Numbered from the stretch's first letter, positions 44,614 to 52,075 are shown. The stretch is DNA of 64,000 nucleotides from UBA668 sp040081465 (GCA_040081465.1 JBEBGL010000007.1:44330-108329), one strand, 5' to 3'. Notes: a model not told the origin generated them from the sequence alone. Made by a program: numbers and translations.

Positions 44614-46260
44614 ATGACGACCATGACCGGCGGCGAAGCAGTAGTCGCAGCACTCGAAGCGCTGGGCGTCGACACAGTCTTTGGCATTGTCAGCATTCAC
44701 AACGTGCCGACACTTGATGCGATCGGGCGATCGAAGTCGATCGAGTTCATTGCCTGTCGTCACGAACAGGGCGCGGTACACGCGGCCGACGGGTACGCGC
44801 GGGCGAGCGGCAAGCTCGGCGTCGCACTCACAAGCACCGGACCCGGTGCAGCCAACGCGATGGGTGGTTTGTTCGAGGCCAACTACGCATCGTCGCCGGT
44901 GCTGATGATCACTGGTCAGGTCGAGACGACCGAGTTCGGTCGCGGGCGCGGCACGATCCACCAGGCTGAGCAGCAACTGACGATGATGCGCACAGTTACG
45001 AAACGCGCCGAACACATCGATAGCGCCGACGAGATCGTTCCCGTGATCATGTCGGTGGGGCTCGACATGCTGAGCGATCGGCCCGGGCCGGGCGCAATCG
45101 AGATTCCGATCGACCAGCAGTACGCGAAGACAGAGGTCGCCGATCTACGCGCAGAGCCGCCGCGGCGCGCTACTCCATCGAAGGCGTTGCTCGATGAGGC
45201 GCGCTCATTGATGGCTTCAGCGCAGCGACCGTTGATCATCGCTGGTGGTGGAGTCGGGCTCGCGAACGCCGCCGCCGAACTCACCAAGCTCGCCGAGACA
45301 TTGTCGGCGCCAGTCCTCACGACCGTCGAAGGTCGGGGAGCCATCCCTGAAACACATCCGCTCGCGCTCGGCCCGAACATCGACATGTCAGCGATGGATC
45401 CAGTGCTCGCGCAAGCCGACGTAGTCATTGCGGTCGGAACGCGTTTTCAGCAGAACACGAACGTGCTCAAGTGGCTGCGCTTCAACGGCAAGCTGATTCA
45501 CCTCGATGCCGATCCGGCGATGATCGGCCTTGTGCATCCGGCTGAGGTGTCGCTTGTGGGCGACGCGCGGCTCGGGCTGCAAGCACTCCTCGCAGCGGAC
45601 ATTGCGTCGTCATCAAGTCCCGAGTGGGTTGCAACATGTCAGGCGCGACGCGATGAAGTGGTCGCGTCGAACCGCAACGACATTGGCCCGGACATCGCTG
45701 CAATCATGGACGCGATGTCCGCCGCCTTGCCGCCGGATGCAGTCATCGCCAAGGATGCAACGATCTCCGCGTACCTCTGGGGAAACCGACTGCTACCCGT
45801 TCACTTGCCGCGCACCGCGATTCGTCCGACGTCAGCTGCGATCGGGCCTGGTGTTCCACTCGGCCTCGGGGCAGCGGTTGCAACGCGCAAGCCAACCGTT
45901 GTCATTCAGGGCGACGGAGGGCTGATGCTCAGCATCGGCGAGTTGGCGACGGCCGCGCAATACGGGCTGCCGCTGATCGTGTGCGTGTTCAACGATCGTG
46001 GTTATGGAATGCTGCGCTTCATCCAAGACATGGCGGTGAGTGGTCGGCGCACCGGAGTCGAACTAGCCACGCCCGATTTCGAAGCCGTCGGTTCAGCGTT
46101 CGGAATCAACTCCGCCAGCATCAGCTCGGTCGCGCAGTTCGTCGAGACGTTCACTCAGGCTGTAGCGCAAGGCGGACCATGGATCCTCGACATCGACCTC
46201 AACGCGATGTCGCCAATGAAGATTACCCCCCAGCCAAAACCCGAACGATCAAATACCTAG
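44614..46260 (+). CDS. Thiamine-diphosphate-dependent enzyme (acetolactate synthase/decarboxylase-like)
   Basis: The 548-residue enzyme has the ThDP-activating Glu in CRHEQGAVHAADGYARASGK, LTSTGPGAANAMGG, a middle domain starting QRPLIIAGGGVGLANAA, and the C-terminal ThDP motif GDGGLMLSIGELATA followed by VFNDRGYGML. Families of this type decarboxylate or ligate 2-keto acids (benzoylformate decarboxylase, oxalyl-CoA decarboxylase, glyoxylate carboligase). Which one cannot be told. ATG 44614 follows ACGGAG. It is the sixth gene of the ACAD operon. Confidence 0.93.
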   Translation: MTTMTGGEAVVAALEALGVDTVFGIVSIHNVPTLDAIGRSKSIEFIACRHEQGAVHAADGYARASGKLGVALTSTGPGAANAMGGLFEANYASSPVLMITGQVETTEFGRGRGTIHQAEQQLTMMRTVTKRAEHIDSADEIVPVIMSVGLDMLSDRPGPGAIEIPIDQQYAKTEVADLRAEPPRRATPSKALLDEARSLMASAQRPLIIAGGGVGLANAAAELTKLAETLSAPVLTTVEGRGAIPETHPLALGPNIDMSAMDPVLAQADVVIAVGTRFQQNTNVLKWLRFNGKLIHLDADPAMIGLVHPAEVSLVGDARLGLQALLAADIASSSSPEWVATCQARRDEVVASNRNDIGPDIAAIMDAMSAALPPDAVIAKDATISAYLWGNRLLPVHLPRTAIRPTSAAIGPGVPLGLGAAVATRKPTVVIQGDGGLMLSIGELATAAQYGLPLIVCVFNDRGYGMLRFIQDMAVSGRRTGVELATPDFEAVGSAFGINSASISSVAQFVETFTQAVAQGGPWILDIDLNAMSPMKITPQPKPERSNT

Positions 46261-46282
46261 CGCTACTCCAGAGGATCAGTTA

Positions 46283-46666
46283 ATGCGCATCTTCCGAATC
46301 GCGATCCCGGCTTCAGACATCGATCGGTCTTGCGAGTTTTACGAGACCGTGCTCTCGATCGAGGCGGACGACACAGTTCCAAGTCGACTTTATTTCCATT
46401 GCGGTGAGGTGATCTTGGCACTCATCGACTGGAACGTCGAAGAGCAAGGACCTTTACGGCCAACGCCCGATGACCTGTACTTGGCAACGGGAAGCCTCGA
46501 GTCCGCATTTCAACGAGCGGTAGCGGCTGGTGCCCGCGAGCTGTCTTCTATCGAGCAACGCCCGTGGGGCGAGCGTTCTTTTTACTGCCTAGATCCCGAC
46601 GGAAATCGACTTTGCTTTGTGGACGACTCGACGCTGTTCCTGGGGAGGGGTGCAGCTTGGTCTTGA
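46283..46666 (+). CDS. VOC (glyoxalase/bleomycin-resistance) family protein
   Basis: The 127-residue protein has the two-module vicinal-oxygen-chelate fold: MRIFRIAIPASDIDRSCEFY at the start and SFYCLDPDGNRLCFVD near the end, the latter containing the conserved DPxGN-x-L/F motif. Metal ligands are probably the His-poor set of the dioxygenase-like subgroup. It is the last clearly native gene before the foreign-looking insert at 46.7-48.7 kb. Confidence 0.85.
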   Translation: MRIFRIAIPASDIDRSCEFYETVLSIEADDTVPSRLYFHCGEVILALIDWNVEEQGPLRPTPDDLYLATGSLESAFQRAVAAGARELSSIEQRPWGERSFYCLDPDGNRLCFVDDSTLFLGRGAAWS

Positions 46667-46726
46667 GCAGCCATAGCTGTGGTCTGCGCGCAAATGTTGC
46701 CATGTCGTCGTGTTGGGGCCGACGAG

Positions 46727-46764
46727 CATCAGCAACCTGATCAACTCCTAATAGCACCGCTTCC
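46727..46764 (-). repeat. 38-bp dispersed repeat, copy B (inverted relative to copy A)
   Basis: It matches the reverse complement of 28973-29010 at 35 of 38 positions. It marks the left part of the 345-bp gap 46667-47011, which contains no gene I can support but is dense in repeats and inverted repeats. Confidence 0.85.
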
Positions 46765-46806
46765 GATGGCGTGACTCTTGCGAACGCGCGCCGGTCGCGA
46801 CTCCGT

Positions 46807-46911
46807 GTTGCAGCCCGTGACACTCCCGGGAGCCCATGGGTGCGGGTGCGCCTCGATTTCGATTCGAAGACGCACCCTTGGGCGGCGGGAGGTGTCACCG
46901 ATACGGCCAAC
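46807..46911. repeat. 105-bp imperfect palindrome
   Basis: The main arms are 46817-46844 and 46871-46898; both read inward from GTGACAC and share GCCCAWGGGTGCG, with small bulges around the inner CCCGGGAG. Outer GTTG (46807) and CCAAC (46907) may extend the stem. The DNA could extrude a large cruciform or fold as a long RNA hairpin. Its right arm runs into the first copy of the cassette-like element. Confidence 0.8.
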
Positions 46912-46935
46912 CTCACACACTCTTAGTACGACCCT
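46896..46935 (+). repeat. Cassette-boundary element, copy 1 (partial)
   Basis: It contains CAACCTC, a 7-bp spacer and CTTAGTACGACCCT, preceded by CACCG. The right half is almost identical to copies 2 and 3; the left CACC-rich half is diverged. It lies upstream of the deaminase gene. Confidence 0.75.
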
Positions 46936-46941
46936 GCTCCT

Positions 46942-46985
46942 CAAGACTGAGTGGGAACAGCCTGCTACCTTTTCGCTCAGTCTTG
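46942..46985 (+). promoter_or_regulatory. Inverted repeat in the deaminase leader
   Basis: Perfect 10-bp arms CAAGACTGAG (46942-46951) and CTCAGTCTTG (46976-46985) are separated by 24 bp, ending 26 bp before the deaminase ATG. It could be an operator or an RNA hairpin. No strong ribosome-binding site is visible between it and the ATG. Confidence 0.45.
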
Positions 46986-47011
46986 GTCGCTCATTTGATG
47001 CTGGAACAACA

Positions 47012-48019
47012 ATGGATGAAAGAAAACAACTGATTGCGGGTTTGCCTAAGGCAGAGCTGCATATTCACATTGAAGGCAGCCTTGAGCCTGAGTTGATGTT
47101 TGAGTTGGCGCAGCGCAACGGCATCACTCTGCCTTACGCCGATGCTGAGGCGCTCCGCACGGCCTATCGCTTTGAGAGCCTGCAGGACTTTCTCGACTTG
47201 TTGTACCAGAGCATGTCGGTTCTGATCACGCAGCAGGACTTTCACGACATGACCTGGGCCTACCTGCAGCGCTGCAAGGCGGACAATGTTGTGCACACCG
47301 AAATCTTCTTCGACCCACAAGCACATACCGAGCGGGGTGTTTCTTTCGCCACGGCGTTTGAGGGGATCTGGTCCGGACTGCAACAGGGTAAACAGGAGTT
47401 GGGCATCACCAGCCGGGTGATCATGTGCTTCTTGCGCCATCTCGACGAACACAGCGCGTTTGCCACGCTGGAGGAGGCCTTGCCTTACTTGGACCGCATC
47501 GTCGGGGTGGGATTGGATTCATCCGAGTTAGGCCACCCACCCAGCGATTTTTACCGTGTCTTTGAACGTGCTGCGGGCCTCGGACTCAGACGCGTAGCCC
47601 ACGCCGGAGAAGAAGGGCCGCCCGAGTATGTGTATGAAGCCCTGCACGGCCTGAAGGTAGACCGCATCGACCACGGCAACCGTGCGCTCGAGGACGAAAA
47701 CCTGGTGGCGGAACTGGTTGAGCGACAGATGCCGCTGACGGTCTGCCCGCTATCCAATCTGCGGCTTGCCGTGATCAACGACATGGCGCACCATCCCATA
47801 CGCCGCATGCTGGAGGCAGGGCTTATTGCCACGGTCAACTCCGATGATCCAGCCTATGGCGGTTACATCAATGACAATTTCAATGCCCTGGTGGATGCGG
47901 TGAATCTCGAAAGAAGCGAAATCATCCAGCTGGTCAGGAACAGCTTTTCCGCTTCCTTTCTCGACTCGCATGCGAAACAGCGTCACCTCGATGAAGTGCA
48001 GCGCATGGTTTCAGCCTGA
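47012..48019 (+). CDS. add: Adenosine/adenine deaminase (proteobacterial type)
   Basis: The 335-residue amidohydrolase-superfamily enzyme has LPKAELHIHIEGSLEPELMF with the zinc HxH, RRVAHAGEEGPPEYVYEAL with the metal-binding His and catalytic Glu, RIDHGNRALED and ATVNSDDPAYGGY with the late Asp. As I recall them, the closest family is the Pseudomonas-type adenine deaminase, with near identical spacing and many shared segments. Codon choice (fewer C/G third bases, gcc/ctg/cag style) differs from neighbouring genes. ATG 47012 is used; the frame upstream to 46778 runs through the palindrome and is non-coding. It lies between copies 1 and 2 of the cassette-like element. Confidence 0.92.
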   Translation: MDERKQLIAGLPKAELHIHIEGSLEPELMFELAQRNGITLPYADAEALRTAYRFESLQDFLDLLYQSMSVLITQQDFHDMTWAYLQRCKADNVVHTEIFFDPQAHTERGVSFATAFEGIWSGLQQGKQELGITSRVIMCFLRHLDEHSAFATLEEALPYLDRIVGVGLDSSELGHPPSDFYRVFERAAGLGLRRVAHAGEEGPPEYVYEALHGLKVDRIDHGNRALEDENLVAELVERQMPLTVCPLSNLRLAVINDMAHHPIRRMLEAGLIATVNSDDPAYGGYINDNFNALVDAVNLERSEIIQLVRNSFSASFLDSHAKQRHLDEVQRMVSA

Positions 48020-48044
48020 CGGAAGCCTGCTTGCAGCCTGTCAC

Positions 48045-48089
48045 CACCCACCGCCACCGCCAACCTCAATACGTTCTTAATGCGACCCT
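48045..48089 (+). repeat. Cassette-boundary element, copy 2
   Basis: This 45-bp element consists of CACCCACCGCCACC, 2 bp, CAACCTC, 8 bp and CTTAATGCGACCCT. It starts 25 bp after the deaminase stop codon and ends 36 bp before the kinase start. Confidence 0.85.
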
Positions 48090-48125
48090 CAAAATAGCCG
48101 TCCTGAGATCTGACAATCTGGTCCT

Positions 48126-48632
48126 GTGGAAGCGGTCTTGCTCACAGGCGTCTTCGGCGTGGGTAAGTCGACGGTTGCAGCTGAGATCGCCGATCTGTTG
48201 GAGGGTGTGGGTGTGCCCTATGCAGCTATCGACCTTGATTGGTTGACGTGGTGCAACGTTGGCAGTCCGGATCTGAGAAACGGGGATGCGGTTCTACCGC
48301 GCAACCTCGCCTCCGTCATGGGCAACTATGCCGATGCCGGGGTTCGCTACTTCGTGCTTGCGCTATCGGTCCGCGATCAGGATCAGCTTGACATTCTGGC
48401 CGACACCGTGGCGATGCCGCTATACGTCGTTGAACTCGTTGTCTCCCTTGACGAGATCAAGGGCAGGTTGGGAACCGATCCGACAACTGGACGACGCGAC
48501 GACCTGGCGGAGACGATTGCATGGATTGAGCAAGGGCACGGTACCGGATTCGCCGACCATGTCGTCGACAACACACGTCCAGTTCGCGTTGTCGCGACAG
48601 ACATCCTCCAACGACTGGCGTGGCCGTCTTAG
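48126..48632 (+). CDS. Small P-loop NTPase/kinase-like protein
   Basis: The 168-residue protein begins with a strand and Walker A, VEAVLLTGVFGVGKSTVAAE, followed by PYAAIDLDWLTWCNVG with an acidic pair that may act as Walker B. It ends with short helices and VVDNTRPVRVVATDILQRL. The size and layout resemble nucleoside/shikimate-like kinases and a common actinobacterial AAA_33-like group. Substrate is unknown. The start is GTG 48126. It is flanked by copies 2 and 3 of the cassette-like element, so it appears to be a separate insertion unit. Confidence 0.75.
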   Translation: MEAVLLTGVFGVGKSTVAAEIADLLEGVGVPYAAIDLDWLTWCNVGSPDLRNGDAVLPRNLASVMGNYADAGVRYFVLALSVRDQDQLDILADTVAMPLYVVELVVSLDEIKGRLGTDPTTGRRDDLAETIAWIEQGHGTGFADHVVDNTRPVRVVATDILQRLAWPS

Positions 48633-48666
48633 CCGAGTCGCGCTGCAGATCGCAGCCGCTTGCGCA

Positions 48667-48711
48667 CACCCACCGCCACCCAACAACCTCGTCCACTCTT
48701 AATACGACCCT
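48667..48711 (+). repeat. Cassette-boundary element, copy 3
   Basis: The layout is the same as copy 2: CACCCACCGCCACC, 3 bp, CAACCTC, 7 bp and CTTAATACGACCCT. It starts 34 bp after the kinase stop and ends 13 bp from the thioesterase stop codon, which marks the right edge of the insert. Confidence 0.85.
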
Positions 48712-48724
48712 GACGGGCAGGTAC

Positions 48725-49078
48725 TCAACGGGGCGTAATCTTCTTCGCGACCGAGGAGAACGTGAGGATCGGCTGCGCGTTCTGTTGCAACTCGGCCTGT
48801 ACAAACACCATCGACTTCGTGTCACGCACGACGCGCCCCGTCGCATGGATCGGAGTACCGGCAACCCCCGCGCCCACGAACTCGCAGTTGAAGGTCACGG
48901 TCACAGCGAACTGACCGTTCGAGGTGATGTACACCAGTGCGCCCAGCATGGCGTCGGCGAACGACATCAGCGCGCCGCCATGCACGATGCCGCCGCCGTT
49001 CGCATGCTTGCCTTCCGGTACGAACGCTCCACGCGTGCTTCCGTCCTTCTCGGTTCGGAAATAGAACGGACCGATCAT
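48725..49078 (-). CDS. PaaI-family hotdog thioesterase, probably N-terminally interrupted
   Basis: The 117-residue reading frame from ATG 49078 covers the hotdog core: IGPFYFRTEKDGSTRGAFV, GGGIVHGGALMSFADAMLGA (active-site helix) and VTVTFNCEFVGAGV. The family normally has about 25-30 more residues in front. Those residues are present in the same frame up to ATG 49171 but are cut by a TAG at 49109-49111. The open part may still be translated from 49078. It converges with the cassette insert. Confidence 0.75.
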   Translation of the reverse strand: MIGPFYFRTEKDGSTRGAFVPEGKHANGGGIVHGGALMSFADAMLGALVYITSNGQFAVTVTFNCEFVGAGVAGTPIHATGRVVRDTKSMVFVQAELQQNAQPILTFSSVAKKITPR

Positions 49079-49171
49079 GTCCTCGTAGGGATCACCGACC
49101 CAGCGCAGCTAGCCCTCGAATTCGCCGCCAGCAACGGTCTGCCAGCCATCTGTCCTACCAGTCGGACTCAT
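49079..49171 (-). pseudogene. Original N-terminus of the thioesterase, cut by an in-frame TAG
   Basis: In frame with 48725-49078, the codons from ATG 49171 read MSPTGRTDGWQTVAGGEFEG, then TAG, then LRWVGDPYEDMIGPFYFR. The segment after the stop joins the family sequence smoothly. The stop sits where a Trp (TGG) would make sense, so a single G-to-A change explains it. A sequencing error or real nonsense mutation are both possible. Confidence 0.6.
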
Positions 49172-49227
49172 GTCAGGACAGTACACGTCGATTCCGAATC
49201 GGCATCAGAATGCGCTTCGCCGCTGAC

Positions 49228-49252
49228 AAAAACCACCAACCTGAGGTCGGTG
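49228..49252 (-). terminator. Intrinsic terminator after the SnoaL-like gene
   Basis: On the minus strand, CACCGACC, loop TCA and GGTTGGTG form an 8-bp stem with one G-T pair, followed by GTTTTTG. It starts 43 bp after the stop codon of the gene at 49296. Its core sequence recurs at 28539-28558. Confidence 0.7.
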
Positions 49253-49295
49253 ACACCACTTGGTTTGACCTGGTGAACCCGGCGCGGCTCTGGCT

Positions 49296-49673
49296 CTAGT
49301 CAGTGTTGGAGTTCTGGGCGAAGACGGTTTGCCACTTTCCGTCGCGTCTTACCCATACGTGGGCGTAGCGATTTGAGCGGACGATCTTCTTTTCCGTTCC
49401 ATCGGCTTGCGGCATCCGGCCGTGCAAAGTCGCGCGGCCAGTTGAGATCGCCGTGTCGCCGTACACCTCAATCTTGGTGTCCTCGCGTGGGTACTCGTCG
49501 ACGATCATCGGGTTTGCGGCAAGGCGCTCTAACACCATTGCTCGCGTCACTCGTTCGCCGCTCGGAGACACTTCCCAGAACTCGGGCGCAAGCAAGTGAC
49601 CGACGTTTGCGCGGTTGGAGGGATCGGCGTAGATGCTTTCCTCGAGAGCGCGGACTTCGTCTTCGGCGCTCAT
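49296..49673 (-). CDS. SnoaL/DUF4440-like (NTF2 fold) protein
   Basis: The 125-residue protein shows the NTF2-like pattern: MSAEDEVRALEESIYADPSN, LLAPEFWEVSPSGERVTR and a C-terminal YAHVWVRRDGKWQTVFAQNS, typical of DUF4440. It is probably a small hydrolase, isomerase or binding protein. The ATG overlaps the stop of the enolase-superfamily gene (ATGA). It ends the operon P450-enolase-SnoaL, with a terminator behind it. Confidence 0.85.
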   Translation of the reverse strand: MSAEDEVRALEESIYADPSNRANVGHLLAPEFWEVSPSGERVTRAMVLERLAANPMIVDEYPREDTKIEVYGDTAISTGRATLHGRMPQADGTEKKIVRSNRYAHVWVRRDGKWQTVFAQNSNTD

Positions 49674-50806
49674 CGGCCGGCAATCAGGATCGGGTCGCCG
49701 AGCAGTTCCGGCCGAGGGGTTGCACCCATGCCGGGCGCATCGGGGTTGCGAAGTTTGGCGGTACCGCCGTCCATGTACACGCCCTCATCTCCTTTGACGA
49801 TGTCTTCGATAGTGCGTGTGAACTGCGTGCCACCGCAGTCGGGCAGCGACGCGTGATAGGTGGTCGAGAAGTGGATCATCATCGTCGAGGCAAGACGCGT
49901 CTGAATCACGTTGTCGTGTCGATACCCGAGGCCCGCGGCCTCACACATGTCGAGCATCTTGCATGCTTCGAATATTCCACCGGTGCGCAGGATCTTTAGG
50001 TTGATCAGGTCTGCGATGTCGCGCCGAATGATCTCAGCCACAACGCTCGACGTGCCGCAACTTTCGTCGGCGATCACTGGAATCTTGATCGCGGCGTGGA
50101 CTAGCGCGAGTTCCTCGAGCCCTTTGACCGGCTGCTCGACGTAGACATTGAATTCCTCGAGTCGCGGCAGCACTGCAATCGCCTCGTCAACGGTCCAACC
50201 CTGGTTCGGGTCGGCAACGATGACGACGTCGGGGCCGGCGGCTTCGCGAATTGCAGCGATGCGCGCGATCTCGGTTTCAAGATCAAGTTCACCCTGGAAC
50301 CGGCCGAGCTTGACCTCGATCGTTCGGAACCCTTCAGCGACGCGCGCTGCTGTGTCCTCACCCATTTCCTCGGGCGTGCGAATGCTGATCGAGAAGTGCA
50401 TCGGCACGCCGTCGTCGTAGCTGCCGCCTAGCAACTTGTACACGGGCACACCTGCGGCCTTGCCCATCAGATCGTGCAGCGCGAAATCGAGGCTGCCTTT
50501 CAGCAGTAGCTCGCGACTCGTGCGCTCTTCGCTGATTGTTCCGTCGATGCGAGCGTAAATCTCGCGAAGGTTGAACGGGTCTTGACCGATGATCGCCGCG
50601 GCTAACGGCTTGAGTTCTTCGATGCACTTGGCGCGGTCGTTGAGTGGCAGTGGCATCAGTTCGCCATAACCGACTAAACCGTCGTCGGTGGTCACGCGCA
50701 CGATTGCGTTCTGCATCGCATCGATAACGCCGTATGAAACCAGGAACTCTTTGCCCGGCTTGTAGCGCAGGTCGACCGGGAAGGCTTCAACGCGAACGAT
50801 CTTCAT
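49670..50806 (-). CDS. Enolase-superfamily enzyme (mandelate racemase/muconate lactonizing type)
   Basis: The 378-residue protein has a capping N-domain and a TIM barrel with the base Lys in FRTIEVKLGRF, metal ligands in IVADPNQGW, VYVEQPVKG and VIADESCGT, and LINLKILRTGG on the opposite face. The KxK motif is reduced to ExK, closer to muconate cycloisomerase/dipeptide epimerase-like groups than to mandelate racemase. ATG 50806 overlaps the P450 stop. It acts on a carboxylate with an abstractable alpha proton. Confidence 0.9.
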   Translation of the reverse strand: MKIVRVEAFPVDLRYKPGKEFLVSYGVIDAMQNAIVRVTTDDGLVGYGELMPLPLNDRAKCIEELKPLAAAIIGQDPFNLREIYARIDGTISEERTSRELLLKGSLDFALHDLMGKAAGVPVYKLLGGSYDDGVPMHFSISIRTPEEMGEDTAARVAEGFRTIEVKLGRFQGELDLETEIARIAAIREAAGPDVVIVADPNQGWTVDEAIAVLPRLEEFNVYVEQPVKGLEELALVHAAIKIPVIADESCGTSSVVAEIIRRDIADLINLKILRTGGIFEACKMLDMCEAAGLGYRHDNVIQTRLASTMMIHFSTTYHASLPDCGGTQFTRTIEDIVKGDEGVYMDGGTAKLRNPDAPGMGATPRPELLGDPILIAGR

Positions 50807-52023
50807 GAGCGGAACCACCGAGTGCCAGGCGAGAACGTCGCGGGCAAATCGAACATGCCGTACACAATGCCGACTGTCTCGGGTCGGGTAGCGGCGTCCA
50901 TATCGATCTCGTAATCCGGCATTCTCTGCAGCACACCGTTGAGCGTTATCTCAATCTGGCGACGCGCAAGGTTTGAACCAAGACAACGATGGGCGCCGAG
51001 TCCGAACGTCATGTGACGGTTCGGGAACCGATCGAGCTGCAACTCGTCTGGGTTTTCGAATGCGTCGGCATCGCGATTGCCCGAAGCCCACATCAGAAGC
51101 AGTTTGTCGCCGGCTTTGATCTGTTTGCCGCCAACAACGGCGTCGACCATTGCTGTTCGCGCAAGCGCAACCTGCGGCGCCTCGAACCGCAAGAACTCTT
51201 CCATTGCAGCGACCATCAGGCTCGGGTCGTCGATCAAACGCTTACGAGCATCGCGATCGCGGTCGAGATGAATCAGCGCGTTCGAAATTGCCGAGCCCGT
51301 CGTGTCGAAGCCGCCTTGGATGGTGAGGTACGCCATCTCCTTGACTTCGGCGTCGGTCACCGGTCGTCCGTCGACCGTGCACCCAATGAGATACGAGATC
51401 ATGTCGTCGCGCGGCGATTCACGACGCGACGCGATCGTCTCGTAAAGCAGATCGGAGATCGCGCCGAGTTTCGCGATGGCCCCCGCGCGCTCGGGATTCT
51501 CTTGCCGCAGGAAGACAACCTGATGCATGGGTTCCGCGATCTCTTTCCAGCGCTCGACTGGCAAGCCGAGCTTGTACAGCGTCGACATCGCGGGCACCGG
51601 CTCGGCAAGATCGTGCACAAAGTCACAACTACCCGACTCGATGAAGCTGTCAATCGCCCCGTGCACAAACCGTTCGATCACCGGCGTCATGCGATCGACG
51701 GCTGCTGGCGACAGCATCGGATGCAGAATCCGTCGGAACATCAGGAAGTCGGGCGGATCCATTTCGATTGGAATCGATCGTTGTCCAACATTCTTCTTGT
51801 CGGGGACTGTTAGGCCATTCGCCGATGAAAACCGCAGGTCGTCGCTCGCAACTTCTTTGATGTCGGCGTACGACGTGAGTATCCAAAAGCCGCCGTAATT
51901 CTCGGAGTACGCGACGGGGCACGTCTCGCGAAGTTCGCGCAACGGCGTCCACGGGTCGGCTGCGAACTCGCGCGAGTGATGATCGAAAACAACAGGGCAG
52001 CGCGCGTCAGCCTCTGGGCTCAT
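50803..52023 (-). CDS. Cytochrome P450
   Basis: The 406-residue soluble P450 has the heme Cys347 in FGLGAHRCLGSNLA, ExxR in MEEFLRFEAP, the oxygen-activation helix IQGGFDTTGSA and the AHXX-like PERF region DRFPNRHM. It is a class I type enzyme needing ferredoxin and reductase; the likely ferredoxin is at 12982. It hydroxylates a hydrophobic substrate. It is the first gene of the operon with the enolase-superfamily and SnoaL-like genes, and an operator candidate lies 36 bp upstream, shared with the divergent transporter. Confidence 0.95.
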   Translation of the reverse strand: MSPEADARCPVVFDHHSREFAADPWTPLRELRETCPVAYSENYGGFWILTSYADIKEVASDDLRFSSANGLTVPDKKNVGQRSIPIEMDPPDFLMFRRILHPMLSPAAVDRMTPVIERFVHGAIDSFIESGSCDFVHDLAEPVPAMSTLYKLGLPVERWKEIAEPMHQVVFLRQENPERAGAIAKLGAISDLLYETIASRRESPRDDMISYLIGCTVDGRPVTDAEVKEMAYLTIQGGFDTTGSAISNALIHLDRDRDARKRLIDDPSLMVAAMEEFLRFEAPQVALARTAMVDAVVGGKQIKAGDKLLLMWASGNRDADAFENPDELQLDRFPNRHMTFGLGAHRCLGSNLARRQIEITLNGVLQRMPDYEIDMDAATRPETVGIVYGMFDLPATFSPGTRWFRS

Positions 52024-52059
52024 TCGGCAAACATATCAGTCTGGACATGATCAAATTGA

Positions 52060-52075
52060 TTTGAGTACACTCAAT
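52060..52075. promoter_or_regulatory. Palindromic operator candidate (15/16)
   Basis: The sequence TTTGAGTACACTCAAT contains the perfect arms TTGAGT and ACTCAA. It lies midway between the divergent P450 operon and the fused transporter operon. Confidence 0.7.

Noticed and set aside
46778..47011. N-terminal extension of the deaminase
   Set aside because: It would translate the palindrome and repeat element; the family start MDERKQLIAGLPKAE is at 47012.
46896..48711. Canonical integron attC sites
   Set aside because: The repeated element does not show paired RYYYAAC and GTTRRRY core sites, copies 2 and 3 have no clear palindromic fold, and no integrase gene is in the window.
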